This document shows, piece by piece, positions 14,417 through 23,014 of a stretch of 64,000 bases of DNA (positions are counted from its first letter, which is position 1; every line of letters begins with the position of its first letter). The notes below the pieces were generated by a model that did not search any database, was not told the DNA's origin, and saw only the letters and a program-made list of their open reading frames with translations. The position numbers and the translations under genes were made by a program. Source of the DNA: Curtobacterium sp. MCBA15_009 (lineage in GTDB: Bacteria; Actinomycetota; Actinomycetes; Actinomycetales; Microbacteriaceae). The DNA lies in NCBI RefSeq assembly GCF_001864895.1, contig NZ_MJGO01000037.1:356759-420758 (forward strand), given 5' to 3'.

Positions 14417-15850
14417 TCAGCCGGTGTCGCGGGCCGCCCACCACTCGCGGAGGCGGGCCTCGGCCTCGTCCGCACCGAGCGGGCCGTCGTCCATCCGGGC
14501 CTCGAGCAGGAACCGGTACGCGTCGCCGACGGCACGGCCCGGCGGGATGTCGAGGATCCGCATGATGTCGTCGCCGGTCAGGTCTGGACGCATCGCGTCG
14601 AGCTCCTCCTGTTCGGCGAGCACTGCGATCCGTGCCTCGAGGTCGTCGTAGGCGAAGGCCAGGCGGTCGGCCTTGCGGCGGTTGCGGGTGGTGACGTCGG
14701 AGCGGGTGAGCTCGTGCAGCCGTTCGAGCTGCGGCCCGGCGTCGCGGACGTACCGGCGCACGGCGGAGTCGGTCCAGGCGCCCTCGGTGTACCCGAAGAA
14801 GCGCAGGTGCAGCTCGATCAACCGGGACACCGCGGCGATCGTGTCGTTGTCGAAGCGGAGTGCCCGCAGCCGCTTCTTCGCGAGCTTGGAGCCGACGAGG
14901 TCGTGGTGGTGGAAGCTCACGGCGCCGCCGGGTTCGAGCTTGCGGGTGGCGGGCTTGCCGATGTCGTGCAGCAGCGCCGCGAGCCGCAGGACGGTGTCCG
15001 GGGGGTCGCCGGCGTGCCGCTCGGCCTCGTACCCGATGGCCTGCTCGAGCACGGTGAGCGAGTGCTCGTAGACGTCCTTGTGGTGGTGGTGCTCGTCGAT
15101 CTCGAGCCGCATCTCCGGCAGCTCGGGCAGGAACCGCTCGGCGAGGCCGGTGTCCACGAGCAGCCGGATGCCGGGCACCGGGTCGCTCGTGTTCAGGAGC
15201 TTGACGAGTTCGTCGCGCACCCGCTCGGCGGACACGATGTCGATGGAGTCGACGAGGTCCTGCATCGCGGCGCGGACGTCGTCGTCGACGGTGAACCCGA
15301 GCTGCGCCGTGAACCGCGCTGCCCGCATCATCCGGAGCGGGTCGTCGCGGAACGACACCACGGCCGCCTGGGGGGTGCGCAGGCGCGCGGCCAGCAGGTC
15401 CTCGACGCCGCCGTGCACGTCGACGAGCTCGCGGGCCGGCAGGCGCAGCGCCATGGCGTTCACGGTGAAGTCGCGGCGCAGCAGGTCGTCCTGGATGGTG
15501 TCGCCGAACGCGACCTCGGGCTTGCGGGTCTCGCCGTCGTAGACGTCGCTGCGGTACGTCGTGATCTCGACCTGCTCGCCCCGCACGAGGGCGGCGATGG
15601 TGCCGAACTGCCGCCCGACGTCCCACGTGGTGGTCGCGATCGGTTCGACGACCGCCAGGATCTCGTCGGGACGGGCGTCGGTCGTGAAGTCGAGGTCGGT
15701 CACCGGGCGACCGAGGAACGCGTCGCGCACGGGGCCGCCGACGAGCGCCAGCTCGTGCCCGGCGTCGGCGAACACCCGAGCGAGGAGGGCGACGGGCTCG
15801 GTGGCGGCGAGTGCGTCGAGTCGTTCGACGGCCTGGGCAACGGACTGCAT
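14417..15850 (-). CDS. cca: CCA-adding tRNA nucleotidyltransferase
   Basis: Adds or repairs the 3' CCA of tRNAs. 477 residues. The nucleotidyltransferase head has GGPVRDAFLGRPVTDLDFTT (catalytic Asp pair), then RRDFTVNAMAL and DPLRMMRAARF. An HD-type domain follows with LAALLHDIGKPATR. The start is the ATG at 15850, preceded by GAGGAC; an in-frame ATG 12 bases upstream abuts a GGGAGG and is the alternative. It is divergent from the DUF6049-MurJ gene, as pcnA is next to the murJ locus in mycobacteria (where a NUDIX gene lies between; none is seen here). tRNA-Ala in this window lacks an encoded CCA. Confidence 0.94.
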   Translation of the reverse strand: MQSVAQAVERLDALAATEPVALLARVFADAGHELALVGGPVRDAFLGRPVTDLDFTTDARPDEILAVVEPIATTTWDVGRQFGTIAALVRGEQVEITTYRSDVYDGETRKPEVAFGDTIQDDLLRRDFTVNAMALRLPARELVDVHGGVEDLLAARLRTPQAAVVSFRDDPLRMMRAARFTAQLGFTVDDDVRAAMQDLVDSIDIVSAERVRDELVKLLNTSDPVPGIRLLVDTGLAERFLPELPEMRLEIDEHHHHKDVYEHSLTVLEQAIGYEAERHAGDPPDTVLRLAALLHDIGKPATRKLEPGGAVSFHHHDLVGSKLAKKRLRALRFDNDTIAAVSRLIELHLRFFGYTEGAWTDSAVRRYVRDAGPQLERLHELTRSDVTTRNRRKADRLAFAYDDLEARIAVLAEQEELDAMRPDLTGDDIMRILDIPPGRAVGDAYRFLLEARMDDGPLGADEAEARLREWWAARDTG

Positions 15851-15978
15851 GACGGTCCTCATCCTCCCAGATCGAGGCCAGGAGTTCTCCACCGGTCCCG
15901 CGCGCACGGGCTGTGTTCATCGTCGCCCCTCGTACACTCGTGCTCGGCCCGCACCGACCCCGTGGCCCGCTTCCTCGT

Positions 15979-18900
15979 ATGCAGATCCTCCGCACCACGC
16001 TCGCCGCAGCCGCGTCGACCCTCGTCGCGCTCGGCCTGGTCGTCGCGCCCGTCAGTGCCGACCACGCCTCGGCGGCCGAGGTCTCGGCCCCGAAGTCGCA
16101 CGTCGCCGACCCGGCCGCCGCCGACGCGGGCAAGGCGACCATCTCGATCGCCCCGGCGAACCGCGGCGTCGTGCAGCGCGACCAGGACCTCACCCTGTCC
16201 GTCACGGTCACGAACGACACCGACGCGGCACTGCCGGCAGGGACCGCCGAGTTCGACATCTTCCGCTCCGCGAGCACGCGGGACGCGCTTGCCGCATGGC
16301 TGCAGGACACCACCACGGCCGGTTACCTCGGCGCGCACATGGACTCCGTGGACATCCCGGCCGTCCCCGCGCACCGCTCGGTGACGATCGACTCGGTGTC
16401 GATCGTGTCCGGCAACGTCGCCCTCGGCGGGTACCCCGGGTTCGGCGCACGACGCATCGCCGCCGAGTACACCGCGGGGGAGACCGTCGCCGTCGACCGC
16501 TCCGCCATCACCTGGTACCCGGACTTCGAGCAGGCCCCGATCAGCGTCTCGGTCGCGATGCCCGTCACCGTCCCGCAGTCCACCGACGGCATCCTGACCC
16601 CCGCGGTCCTGGCCGCGGCGACCTCCGTCGACGGCACCCTGACGCAGCAGCTCGACGCCGCCGAGGACCACAACGTCGCCGTCGCCGTCGACCCCCGCAT
16701 CATCGCCTCGATCCGGATCCTCGGCGAGAACGCCCCGTCGAGCGCGTCCACCTGGCTGCAGCGCCTCGAGTCCCTGCGCAACGAGACGTTCGCGCTGCCG
16801 TACGCCGACGCCGACGTCACCGGGCTGCGGCAGGCCGGCTCGGACGGCGTCCTCGGACCGATCTCCCTCGACCAGTCCGTGAAGGACGAGAACTTCCCCG
16901 GCGCCGAGACCGCGCCGCCGACCCCGACGGGCACCCCGGGTGCGACCACGAGCCCGACCGCCACCGCCGCCCCCGGCGACGACGCCACGCCCGGCGCCGG
17001 CACCACCGACGCCACGACCACGCTCCCCACCACCGCGTCCCTGCTCGACTTCCCGTACTCGCTGCAGTCCATCGCCTGGCCGGACGAGGGCACCGTCTCG
17101 ACGAAGGACCTGCCGGCCCTCCGCCGGGCCGGCACGAAGACGACCATCGTCGCCAGCGGCAACACCTCGGCGGGCGCGGACACCACCATCGCCGCGTCCG
17201 AGAAGATCGGCGACGACCACGTGCTCGTCGCCGACCAGACGATGTCCCGGCTGCTCCGCACCGCCGCGAACGCCTCGGACCGGCAGACCTGGGCCACGGC
17301 GATGTCCGAGCTGACCGCCACGCTCGCCACCGCGGCCAGCGCCGGCACCGCGACCAGCCCGGTCCTGCTGACCCTCGGCCGCGACTGGCCCTCCGACTCC
17401 GAGCGGCTCAGCCAGGCACTCGACGCCCTCGAGAACACCGCCTGGGTCGCCCCGTCGGACCTGTCGACGGCCGTCGGCTCCGTCGCCGGGTCGCTCACCC
17501 TCGACGGGTCCTCGACCGGGGACGACCGCATCGACCAGCTCCGACGCCTCGTCCGCGGCGAGCAGGGCCTGACCGCGTTCTCGACCATCCTCGAGACGCC
17601 GCAGCAGGTCACCGCACCGGCGCGCCTCCGACTGCTCGCCCTGGCCTCCAACGCCTGGCGCGGCGACGACGACGCACTCGGCGCCGCGATCGACGCGCGT
17701 ACCGCAGCCTGGGCGGCGACCACGAAGAAGGTCGGCATCGTCGACTCGAGCAGCCTCACCCTGCTCGGCGACCGCTCGTCGCTCCCGGTGTCGATCCGGA
17801 ACCGCTCCGACTACCCGGTGACGGTGCACCTGTTCGTGCAGCCGTCGAACTCCGCCCTGCGCGTCGTCCGCAACGACATCGAGGTCGAGGTCCAGCCGAA
17901 GTCGTCGACGCGTGCGACCGTCCCGGTGCAGTCCGTGGCCAACGGCACGGTCGAGCTCACGATGTCGCTGTCGAGCCCGAGCGGCGTCGCCGTCGCCGAC
18001 CCCGCCGTCGTGCAGCTCAACGTGCAGGCCCAGTGGGAGACGTTCATCACCGCGGCGGCCGCGGCGGCCCTCGTCCTGATCTTCGGGTTCGGCATCTTCC
18101 GCAGCATCCGCAAGCGCGCACGTCGCCGGAACGGCGAGCCGGACGACGATGACGACGACCCGAACCGGCCGCTCGCGGTGCAGCCCACCGTGGCGGGCGC
18201 GCATGCGACCGCCCCTGCGACCGCTGCCGGGCCGACCCCGGGGTCCGGGAGCGACCACCTGCGGGACGTGACCGACCGCGCCGGAGGTGCGCCTGGCCTC
18301 CCGGCCGCCGCTGCCCCGACGAGCACCGTCGCGCCGCCGCGCGACCCCGAGGAGCCGACCGTGAGCACCCCCCAGATCCAGCCAGACGTCGACGCCGAGC
18401 CGGTGGCCGAGCGCAGTCTCGGTCGGGCGAGCGCCCTGCTCGCGGCGGGCACGATGGTCAGTCGCATCCTCGGGTTCGCGAAGACCTTCGTGCTGGCGTA
18501 CGCGATCGGGCAGAACGCGAGCCCCTCGGCGAACGCCTTCGCCGTGGCGAACCAGCTGCCGAACAACATCTACGCGCTCATCGCGGGCGGCCTGCTGTCC
18601 GCGGTGCTCATCCCGCAGATCGTTCGCTCGATGCGCGACTCGGCCGACGGCGGGCAGTCCTACGTCAACAAGATCGTCACGCTGGGCGGCTCCGCGTTCA
18701 TCGTCATCACGATCGCGGCGACCGCCCTGGCGCCGCTGCTCGTGCGCCTCTACACGACCTCCTCGGACTCCCGGGGGCCGGCCGCCACCGACCTGGCGAT
18801 CGCGTTCGCGTTCTGGTGCCTGCCGCAGATCCTCTTCTACGCGATGTACTCGCTGCTCGGCGAGGTCCTCAACGCGAAGCAGGTCTTCGGCCCGTTCACG

Positions 18901-20022
18901 TGGGCGCCGCTGCTCAACAACGTCATCGCCATCGCCGGCCTGGTCGTCTTCATCGCCCTGTACGGCAACAGCGGCGCCGCAGTGGACGACTGGACGCCGG
19001 CGAAGATCGCCCTGCTTGCCGGCAGCGCCTCGCTCGGCGTCTTCGCCCAGGCGGCCTTCCTGCCGCTCTTCTGGAAGCGTGCCGGGCTGTCCTTCCGCCC
19101 CGACTTCCGGTGGCGCGGCGTCGGTCTCAAGTCGACCGGAACGGCCGCCGGCTGGCTGTTCGCGATGATCCTGGTGACGCAGATCGCCGGGATCGTGCAG
19201 TCGAGCGTCGCGTGGAAGGGCCAGGACGACGGCCCCGGCAACGCGGTGCTCGGCAACGCGTGGCTCATCTTCATGCTGCCGCACTCGATCATCGCGGTCT
19301 CGATCGCGACGGCGTACTTCACCCGGATGAGCCACGACGCCGCACGTGGCGACCTCGACGCCGTCCGCCGCAACCTGTCGCTGTCGCTCCGCATCGTCGG
19401 GCTGTTCACCGTCTTCTCGTCGGTCGCGCTCGTCGTCGTCGCCGTCCCCTTCGGCCGGCTCTACGAGGGGACCTTCGAGAGCGCGTTGCAGGTCGGTGCG
19501 GTCCTCGTCGCCTACATGCCCGGGCTCGTGCTGTTCAGCATGTTGTTCATCCTCCAGCGCGTGTTCTGGGCGATGCACGACCACCGCACGCCGTTCCTCA
19601 TGCAGTGCATCCAGTCGGTCCTGTTCGTGGTCGGCGCACTGGCGGCCTCCACGCTCCCGAACGCGGCGATCGGCATCGGGGTCGCAGCCTGCACGACCCT
19701 CGCCGGGACCGCGCAGACGATCGTGGCGCTCGTCCTCGTACGTCGGAAGCTCGGCAGCATCGAGGGACCGGTCGTGACCAGGTCGCACCTGCAGTTCGTC
19801 GTCGCAGCGCTCGTCGCCGGCGCGGTCGGTGCCGCCGTGGCACTGTTCTTCGGCGCGTTCAGCCCGAGCGGGTTCGCGATGTCGGACCGCACCGGCGCGC
19901 TCATCACCATCGTCCTGACCGGTGCGGTGATGGCCGTCGTGTACTTCGGGGTCCTCGTCGTCGCGAAGAACGGCGAGATCAGGAACGCCGTCGGACTCCT
20001 GCGCAAGCGCCTCGGCCGCTGA
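15979..20022 (+). CDS. murJ: DUF6049-type membrane protein fused in frame to lipid II flippase MurJ (1347 aa)
   Basis: One frame without a stop encodes two proteins usually made separately. Residues 1-35 are a Sec signal (MQILRTTLAAAASTLVALGL...). A large extracellular region follows to about 685, with a Thr/Ala/Pro linker near 310-350, then one membrane helix (about 686-706), a basic stop-transfer RKRARRR, and a cytoplasmic linker. From about residue 805 (RSLGRASALLAAGTMVSRIL) the MurJ domain of the MOP superfamily carries about 14 helices and flips lipid II. The topology of the fusion is consistent, since MurJ begins in the cytoplasm. A GTG at 18361 with GAGGAG six bases upstream could start a separate 553-aa MurJ. 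Confidence 0.85.
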   Translation: MQILRTTLAAAASTLVALGLVVAPVSADHASAAEVSAPKSHVADPAAADAGKATISIAPANRGVVQRDQDLTLSVTVTNDTDAALPAGTAEFDIFRSASTRDALAAWLQDTTTAGYLGAHMDSVDIPAVPAHRSVTIDSVSIVSGNVALGGYPGFGARRIAAEYTAGETVAVDRSAITWYPDFEQAPISVSVAMPVTVPQSTDGILTPAVLAAATSVDGTLTQQLDAAEDHNVAVAVDPRIIASIRILGENAPSSASTWLQRLESLRNETFALPYADADVTGLRQAGSDGVLGPISLDQSVKDENFPGAETAPPTPTGTPGATTSPTATAAPGDDATPGAGTTDATTTLPTTASLLDFPYSLQSIAWPDEGTVSTKDLPALRRAGTKTTIVASGNTSAGADTTIAASEKIGDDHVLVADQTMSRLLRTAANASDRQTWATAMSELTATLATAASAGTATSPVLLTLGRDWPSDSERLSQALDALENTAWVAPSDLSTAVGSVAGSLTLDGSSTGDDRIDQLRRLVRGEQGLTAFSTILETPQQVTAPARLRLLALASNAWRGDDDALGAAIDARTAAWAATTKKVGIVDSSSLTLLGDRSSLPVSIRNRSDYPVTVHLFVQPSNSALRVVRNDIEVEVQPKSSTRATVPVQSVANGTVELTMSLSSPSGVAVADPAVVQLNVQAQWETFITAAAAAALVLIFGFGIFRSIRKRARRRNGEPDDDDDDPNRPLAVQPTVAGAHATAPATAAGPTPGSGSDHLRDVTDRAGGAPGLPAAAAPTSTVAPPRDPEEPTVSTPQIQPDVDAEPVAERSLGRASALLAAGTMVSRILGFAKTFVLAYAIGQNASPSANAFAVANQLPNNIYALIAGGLLSAVLIPQIVRSMRDSADGGQSYVNKIVTLGGSAFIVITIAATALAPLLVRLYTTSSDSRGPAATDLAIAFAFWCLPQILFYAMYSLLGEVLNAKQVFGPFTWAPLLNNVIAIAGLVVFIALYGNSGAAVDDWTPAKIALLAGSASLGVFAQAAFLPLFWKRAGLSFRPDFRWRGVGLKSTGTAAGWLFAMILVTQIAGIVQSSVAWKGQDDGPGNAVLGNAWLIFMLPHSIIAVSIATAYFTRMSHDAARGDLDAVRRNLSLSLRIVGLFTVFSSVALVVVAVPFGRLYEGTFESALQVGAVLVAYMPGLVLFSMLFILQRVFWAMHDHRTPFLMQCIQSVLFVVGALAASTLPNAAIGIGVAACTTLAGTAQTIVALVLVRRKLGSIEGPVVTRSHLQFVVAALVAGAVGAAVALFFGAFSPSGFAMSDRTGALITIVLTGAVMAVVYFGVLVVAKNGEIRNAVGLLRKRLGR

Positions 20023-20044
20023 CCGCACGCTTCCCGTACGGCGT

Positions 20045-20070
20045 GGAATGCCGCGCCGGTACCATGTGTT
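20045..20070 (+). promoter_or_regulatory. GGAAT-N18-GTT promoter match upstream of trxB (SigR/SigH type)
   Basis: GGAAT at 20045-20049 and GTT at 20068-20070 are separated by exactly 18 bases, 36 bases before the trxB start. The pattern matches the known Streptomyces SigR and Mycobacterium SigH promoters that drive thioredoxin genes under thiol oxidation. The anti-sigma circuit is not in this window. Confidence 0.6.
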
Positions 20071-20105
20071 GACCCGGTCAGCACGCAACGGAAGGGCATT
20101 CAGGC

Positions 20106-21092
20106 ATGCGCCAGCTCATCATCATCGGTTCCGGTCCGGCCGGGTTCACCGCCGGCATCTACGCCGCACGCGCCGAGCTCAAGCCGCTCATCGTCGCCTC
20201 GAGCGTCGAGACGGGCGGAGAGCTCACCAAGACCACCGAGGTCGAGAACTTCCCCGGCTTCCCCGAGGGCATCCAGGGCCCCGACCTCATGATCAAGATG
20301 CAGGAGCAGGCCGAGCGCTTCGGTGCCGAGGTCCTGTACGACGACGCGGTGTCCGTCGACCTGACGGGCGACGTGAAGAAGGTCACCGTCGGGTCCGGCA
20401 CGACGTACGAGGCCCTCGCGGTCATCTACGCCACCGGCTCGGCGTACCGCCACCTCGGACTCCCCGACGAGGAGCGCCTGTCCGGCCACGGCGTCTCGTG
20501 GTGCGCGACCTGCGACGGCTTCTTCTTCCGTCAGAAGAACATCGCCGTCGTCGGCGGTGGCGACTCCGCCATGGAGGAGGCGACCTTCCTCACGCGCTTC
20601 GCCGACAAGGTGACGGTCATCCACCGCAAGGACACCCTGCGCGCGTCGAAGATCATGCAGGACCGTGCCCACAACGACCCGAAGATCGAGTTCGCGTGGA
20701 ACAAGGAGGTCATCGGCATCCAGGGTGACTCCGCCGTGACGGGTGTGACCCTCAAGGACACCGTCGACGGCACCGAGAGCGAGCTCGCCCTCGACGGCCT
20801 GTTCATCGCCATCGGCAACGACCCGCGCGTGCACCTCGTGCACGGCCAGCTCGAGCTGGCGCCGGAGGGCACCATCGCGGTCGAGGGCCGCACCTCGAAG
20901 GCCGTCGGCGTCCCCGGGGTCTTCGTCGCCGGCGACGTCCTCGACCACACCTACCGCCAGGCCATCACGGCCGCCGGTTCCGGTGCCGTCGCGGCGCTCG
21001 ACGCCGAGAAGTACCTCGCCGACCTCGAGGACACCCTGACCGACCAGGCCGAGGGCGTCACCCCGGTCGAGCCGGTCACCATCTCCGCCTGA
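20106..21092 (+). CDS. trxB: thioredoxin-disulfide reductase
   Basis: NADPH-dependent flavoenzyme that reduces thioredoxin. 328 residues. FAD-binding GSGPAGFTAGIYAARAEL is at the N-terminus, the redox-active pair is in WCATCDGFFF (about residue 135), the NADPH-binding GGGDSAMEEATF follows, and the C-terminal FAD motif is GVFVAGDVLDHTYRQAIT. It lies 83 bases after the MurJ stop and 86 bases before trxA, the order seen in mycobacteria (trxB2-trxC). A promoter of the disulfide-stress type lies upstream. Confidence 0.97.
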   Translation: MRQLIIIGSGPAGFTAGIYAARAELKPLIVASSVETGGELTKTTEVENFPGFPEGIQGPDLMIKMQEQAERFGAEVLYDDAVSVDLTGDVKKVTVGSGTTYEALAVIYATGSAYRHLGLPDEERLSGHGVSWCATCDGFFFRQKNIAVVGGGDSAMEEATFLTRFADKVTVIHRKDTLRASKIMQDRAHNDPKIEFAWNKEVIGIQGDSAVTGVTLKDTVDGTESELALDGLFIAIGNDPRVHLVHGQLELAPEGTIAVEGRTSKAVGVPGVFVAGDVLDHTYRQAITAAGSGAVAALDAEKYLADLEDTLTDQAEGVTPVEPVTISA

Positions 21093-21116
21093 CCCGCACC
21101 GGCCGCACGGGCACCC

Positions 21117-21142
21117 GGAATGCCGGAGCCCGCCGGTCGGTT
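21117..21142 (+). promoter_or_regulatory. GGAAT-N18-GTT promoter match upstream of trxA
   Basis: GGAAT at 21117-21121 and GTT at 21140-21142 again have an 18-base spacer, 36 bases before the trxA ATG. Both the spacing and the distance to the start equal those of the trxB site, so trxA probably has its own stress promoter. Confidence 0.6.
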
Positions 21143-21178
21143 GCACACCCTGTACCGACTCCACACGAAAGGACACCC

Positions 21179-21505
21179 ATGTCCAACGCCAAGGCTGTCA
21201 CCGACGCCACCTTCTCGGACGAGGTCCTGCAGTCCGACAAGACGATCCTCGTCGACTTCTGGGCCGAGTGGTGTGGCCCGTGCCGCGCCGTCTCGCCGAT
21301 CCTCGACCAGATCGCCGAAGAGCACGCCGGCAAGATCGAGATCGTCAAGCTGAACGTGGACGACAACCCCCAGTCGGCCATGAACTACCAGATCACCTCG
21401 ATCCCCGCGATGAAGGTGTTCAAGGGCGGCGAGGTCGTCAAGACCGTCATCGGCGCCAAGCCGAAGCCCGCGCTCGAGGCCGACCTCGCCGAGTTCCTCG
21501 CGTAG
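21179..21505 (+). CDS. trxA: thioredoxin
   Basis: Small dithiol reductase that reduces cytosolic disulfides and is recycled by TrxB. 108 residues with the classic VDFWAEWCGPCRAVSPIL active site (WCGPC about residue 31) and the cis-Pro loop SIPAMKVFKGGE. The start ATG follows GAAAGGA. It is followed by a strong terminator and has its own candidate stress promoter. Confidence 0.97.
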   Translation: MSNAKAVTDATFSDEVLQSDKTILVDFWAEWCGPCRAVSPILDQIAEEHAGKIEIVKLNVDDNPQSAMNYQITSIPAMKVFKGGEVVKTVIGAKPKPALEADLAEFLA

Positions 21506-21522
21506 GTCACCCCGATCCACCC

Positions 21523-21559
21523 GACGCCCCCCGCCACCGACACGGTGACGGGGGGCGTC
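21523..21559 (+). terminator. terminator after trxA
   Basis: A 17-bp stem, GACGCCCCCC...GGGGGGCGTC with a single G/T-type mismatch, around a short loop 18 bases after the trxA stop. Strong GC hairpin without a T-run. Confidence 0.8.
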
Positions 21560-21658
21560 GTGCATGCCACTCGTTCCCGATCGGCCCCACCCCGCAGCCC
21601 GGCTTCCGGAGGTCGATGTCGTAGTGTGGCGGGAATGTCCCACTGAACGGAGCACTCG

Positions 21659-22963
21659 ATGACGAACGGCAACAGCCTCGACCCCTGGTACGACTCCTAC
21701 GCCCAGCGCACCGCCGGGCTGAGCGCCTCCGAGGTCCGAGCCCTGTTCGCCGTCGCCTCGCGCCCGGAAGTGGTCTCCCTGGCCGGGGGCATGCCGTACG
21801 TCTCCGCGCTCCCCAGAGAGCTCGTCACGGGCTCCCTGGAGCGTGTCATGAACGAGGACGCCGCCATGGCGCTGCAGTACGGCGGCGGCCAGGGTCTGCG
21901 ATCCCTGCGCGAGCACATCGTCGACGTCATGAGCCTCGAGGGCATCCGCGCGAGCGCCGAGGACGTCGTCGTCACCACCGGGTCGCAGCACGCGCTCGAC
22001 CTCGTCACCCGGCTCTTCATCGACCCGGGCGACGTCGTGCTCGCCGAGTCACCCTCGTACGTCGGCGCCATCGGGGTCTTCCGGTCGTACCAGGCGGAGA
22101 CCGTGCACGTCGCCACCGACGAGCTCGGCCTCGTCCCGCAGGCCCTGCGCGAGGCCATCGCGGCCCTGCGGACGCAGGGCAAGCGGATCAAGTTCCTCTA
22201 CACGATCCCGAACTTCCACAACCCGGCCGGCGTCACGATGAGCCGTGAGCGCCGCATCGAGGTGCTCGACATCTGCCGGTCGAACAACATCCTCGTGCTC
22301 GAGGACAACCCGTACGGGCTGCTCTGGTTCGACGAGCCCGCGCCGCAGGCGATCCGGTCGATCGACGAAGAGGGCGTCGTCTACCTGGGTTCCTTCTCGA
22401 AGACCCTCGCGCCGGGCTTCCGTGTCGGCTGGGCACTCGCACCACACGCCATCCGCGAGAAGCTCGTGCTCGCCAACGAGTCCGCCGTGCTCGCGCCCAA
22501 CTCGTTCGGCCAGTACGTCGTGAACGCCTACCTCGACGCCGCGGACTGGAAGGGCCAGGTGGACACGTTCCGCGGGCTCTACGCCGAGCGCCGCGACGCG
22601 ATGTTGTCCGCCCTGGGGGAGTTCCTGCCGGACCTGTCCTGGACGAAGCCGAACGGCGGGTTCTTCGTCTGGCTGACGCTGCCCGAGTCGCTCGACTCGA
22701 AGGGCATGCTGCCCCGCGCCGTGAAGGAGCTCGTCGCCTACACGCCCGGCACCGCGTTCTACGCCGACGGTCGGGGCGGCGGACACATCCGCCTGTCGTT
22801 CTGCTACCCGACGCCGGAACAGATCCGCGTCGGCGTGAAGCGCCTCGCCAACGTCGTGAACGACGAGCTCGAGCTCATCGAGACCTTCGGCCCCGCGACC
22901 CGGCCGAACGCCGTCACGCGTGAGTCGTCGTCGGTCAGTGCTCCGCCGCCGAACATTTCCTGA
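21659..22963 (+). CDS. PLP-dependent aminotransferase, class I/II (MocR/2-aminoadipate type)
   Basis: Fold-type I aminotransferase without an HTH domain; the substrate is not known. 434 residues. The N-terminal VVSLAGGMPYVSALP and ALQYGGGQGLRSLREHI are typical of the 2-aminoadipate/kynurenine transaminase subgroup. TTGSQHALDL, YTIPNFHNPAGVTMS and LEDNPYG follow, and the PLP lysine is in SFSKTLAPGFRVG (about residue 247). RLSFCYPTPEQI near the end binds substrate carboxylate. It is 51 bases upstream of the Ddl-like gene on the same strand. In mycobacteria this position is taken by cwlM; the replacement is lineage-specific. Confidence 0.88.
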   Translation: MTNGNSLDPWYDSYAQRTAGLSASEVRALFAVASRPEVVSLAGGMPYVSALPRELVTGSLERVMNEDAAMALQYGGGQGLRSLREHIVDVMSLEGIRASAEDVVVTTGSQHALDLVTRLFIDPGDVVLAESPSYVGAIGVFRSYQAETVHVATDELGLVPQALREAIAALRTQGKRIKFLYTIPNFHNPAGVTMSRERRIEVLDICRSNNILVLEDNPYGLLWFDEPAPQAIRSIDEEGVVYLGSFSKTLAPGFRVGWALAPHAIREKLVLANESAVLAPNSFGQYVVNAYLDAADWKGQVDTFRGLYAERRDAMLSALGEFLPDLSWTKPNGGFFVWLTLPESLDSKGMLPRAVKELVAYTPGTAFYADGRGGGHIRLSFCYPTPEQIRVGVKRLANVVNDELELIETFGPATRPNAVTRESSSVSAPPPNIS

Positions 22964-23014
22964 CCAGCGCTTTCCGCGCTACAGCGCACTCCGCTCCACA
23001 CCTGAGGACCCAGC

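Noticed and set aside
15859-20088. Long minus-strand frame opposite DUF6049-MurJ
   Set aside because: Antisense shadow; the plus frame has a signal peptide and MurJ helices.
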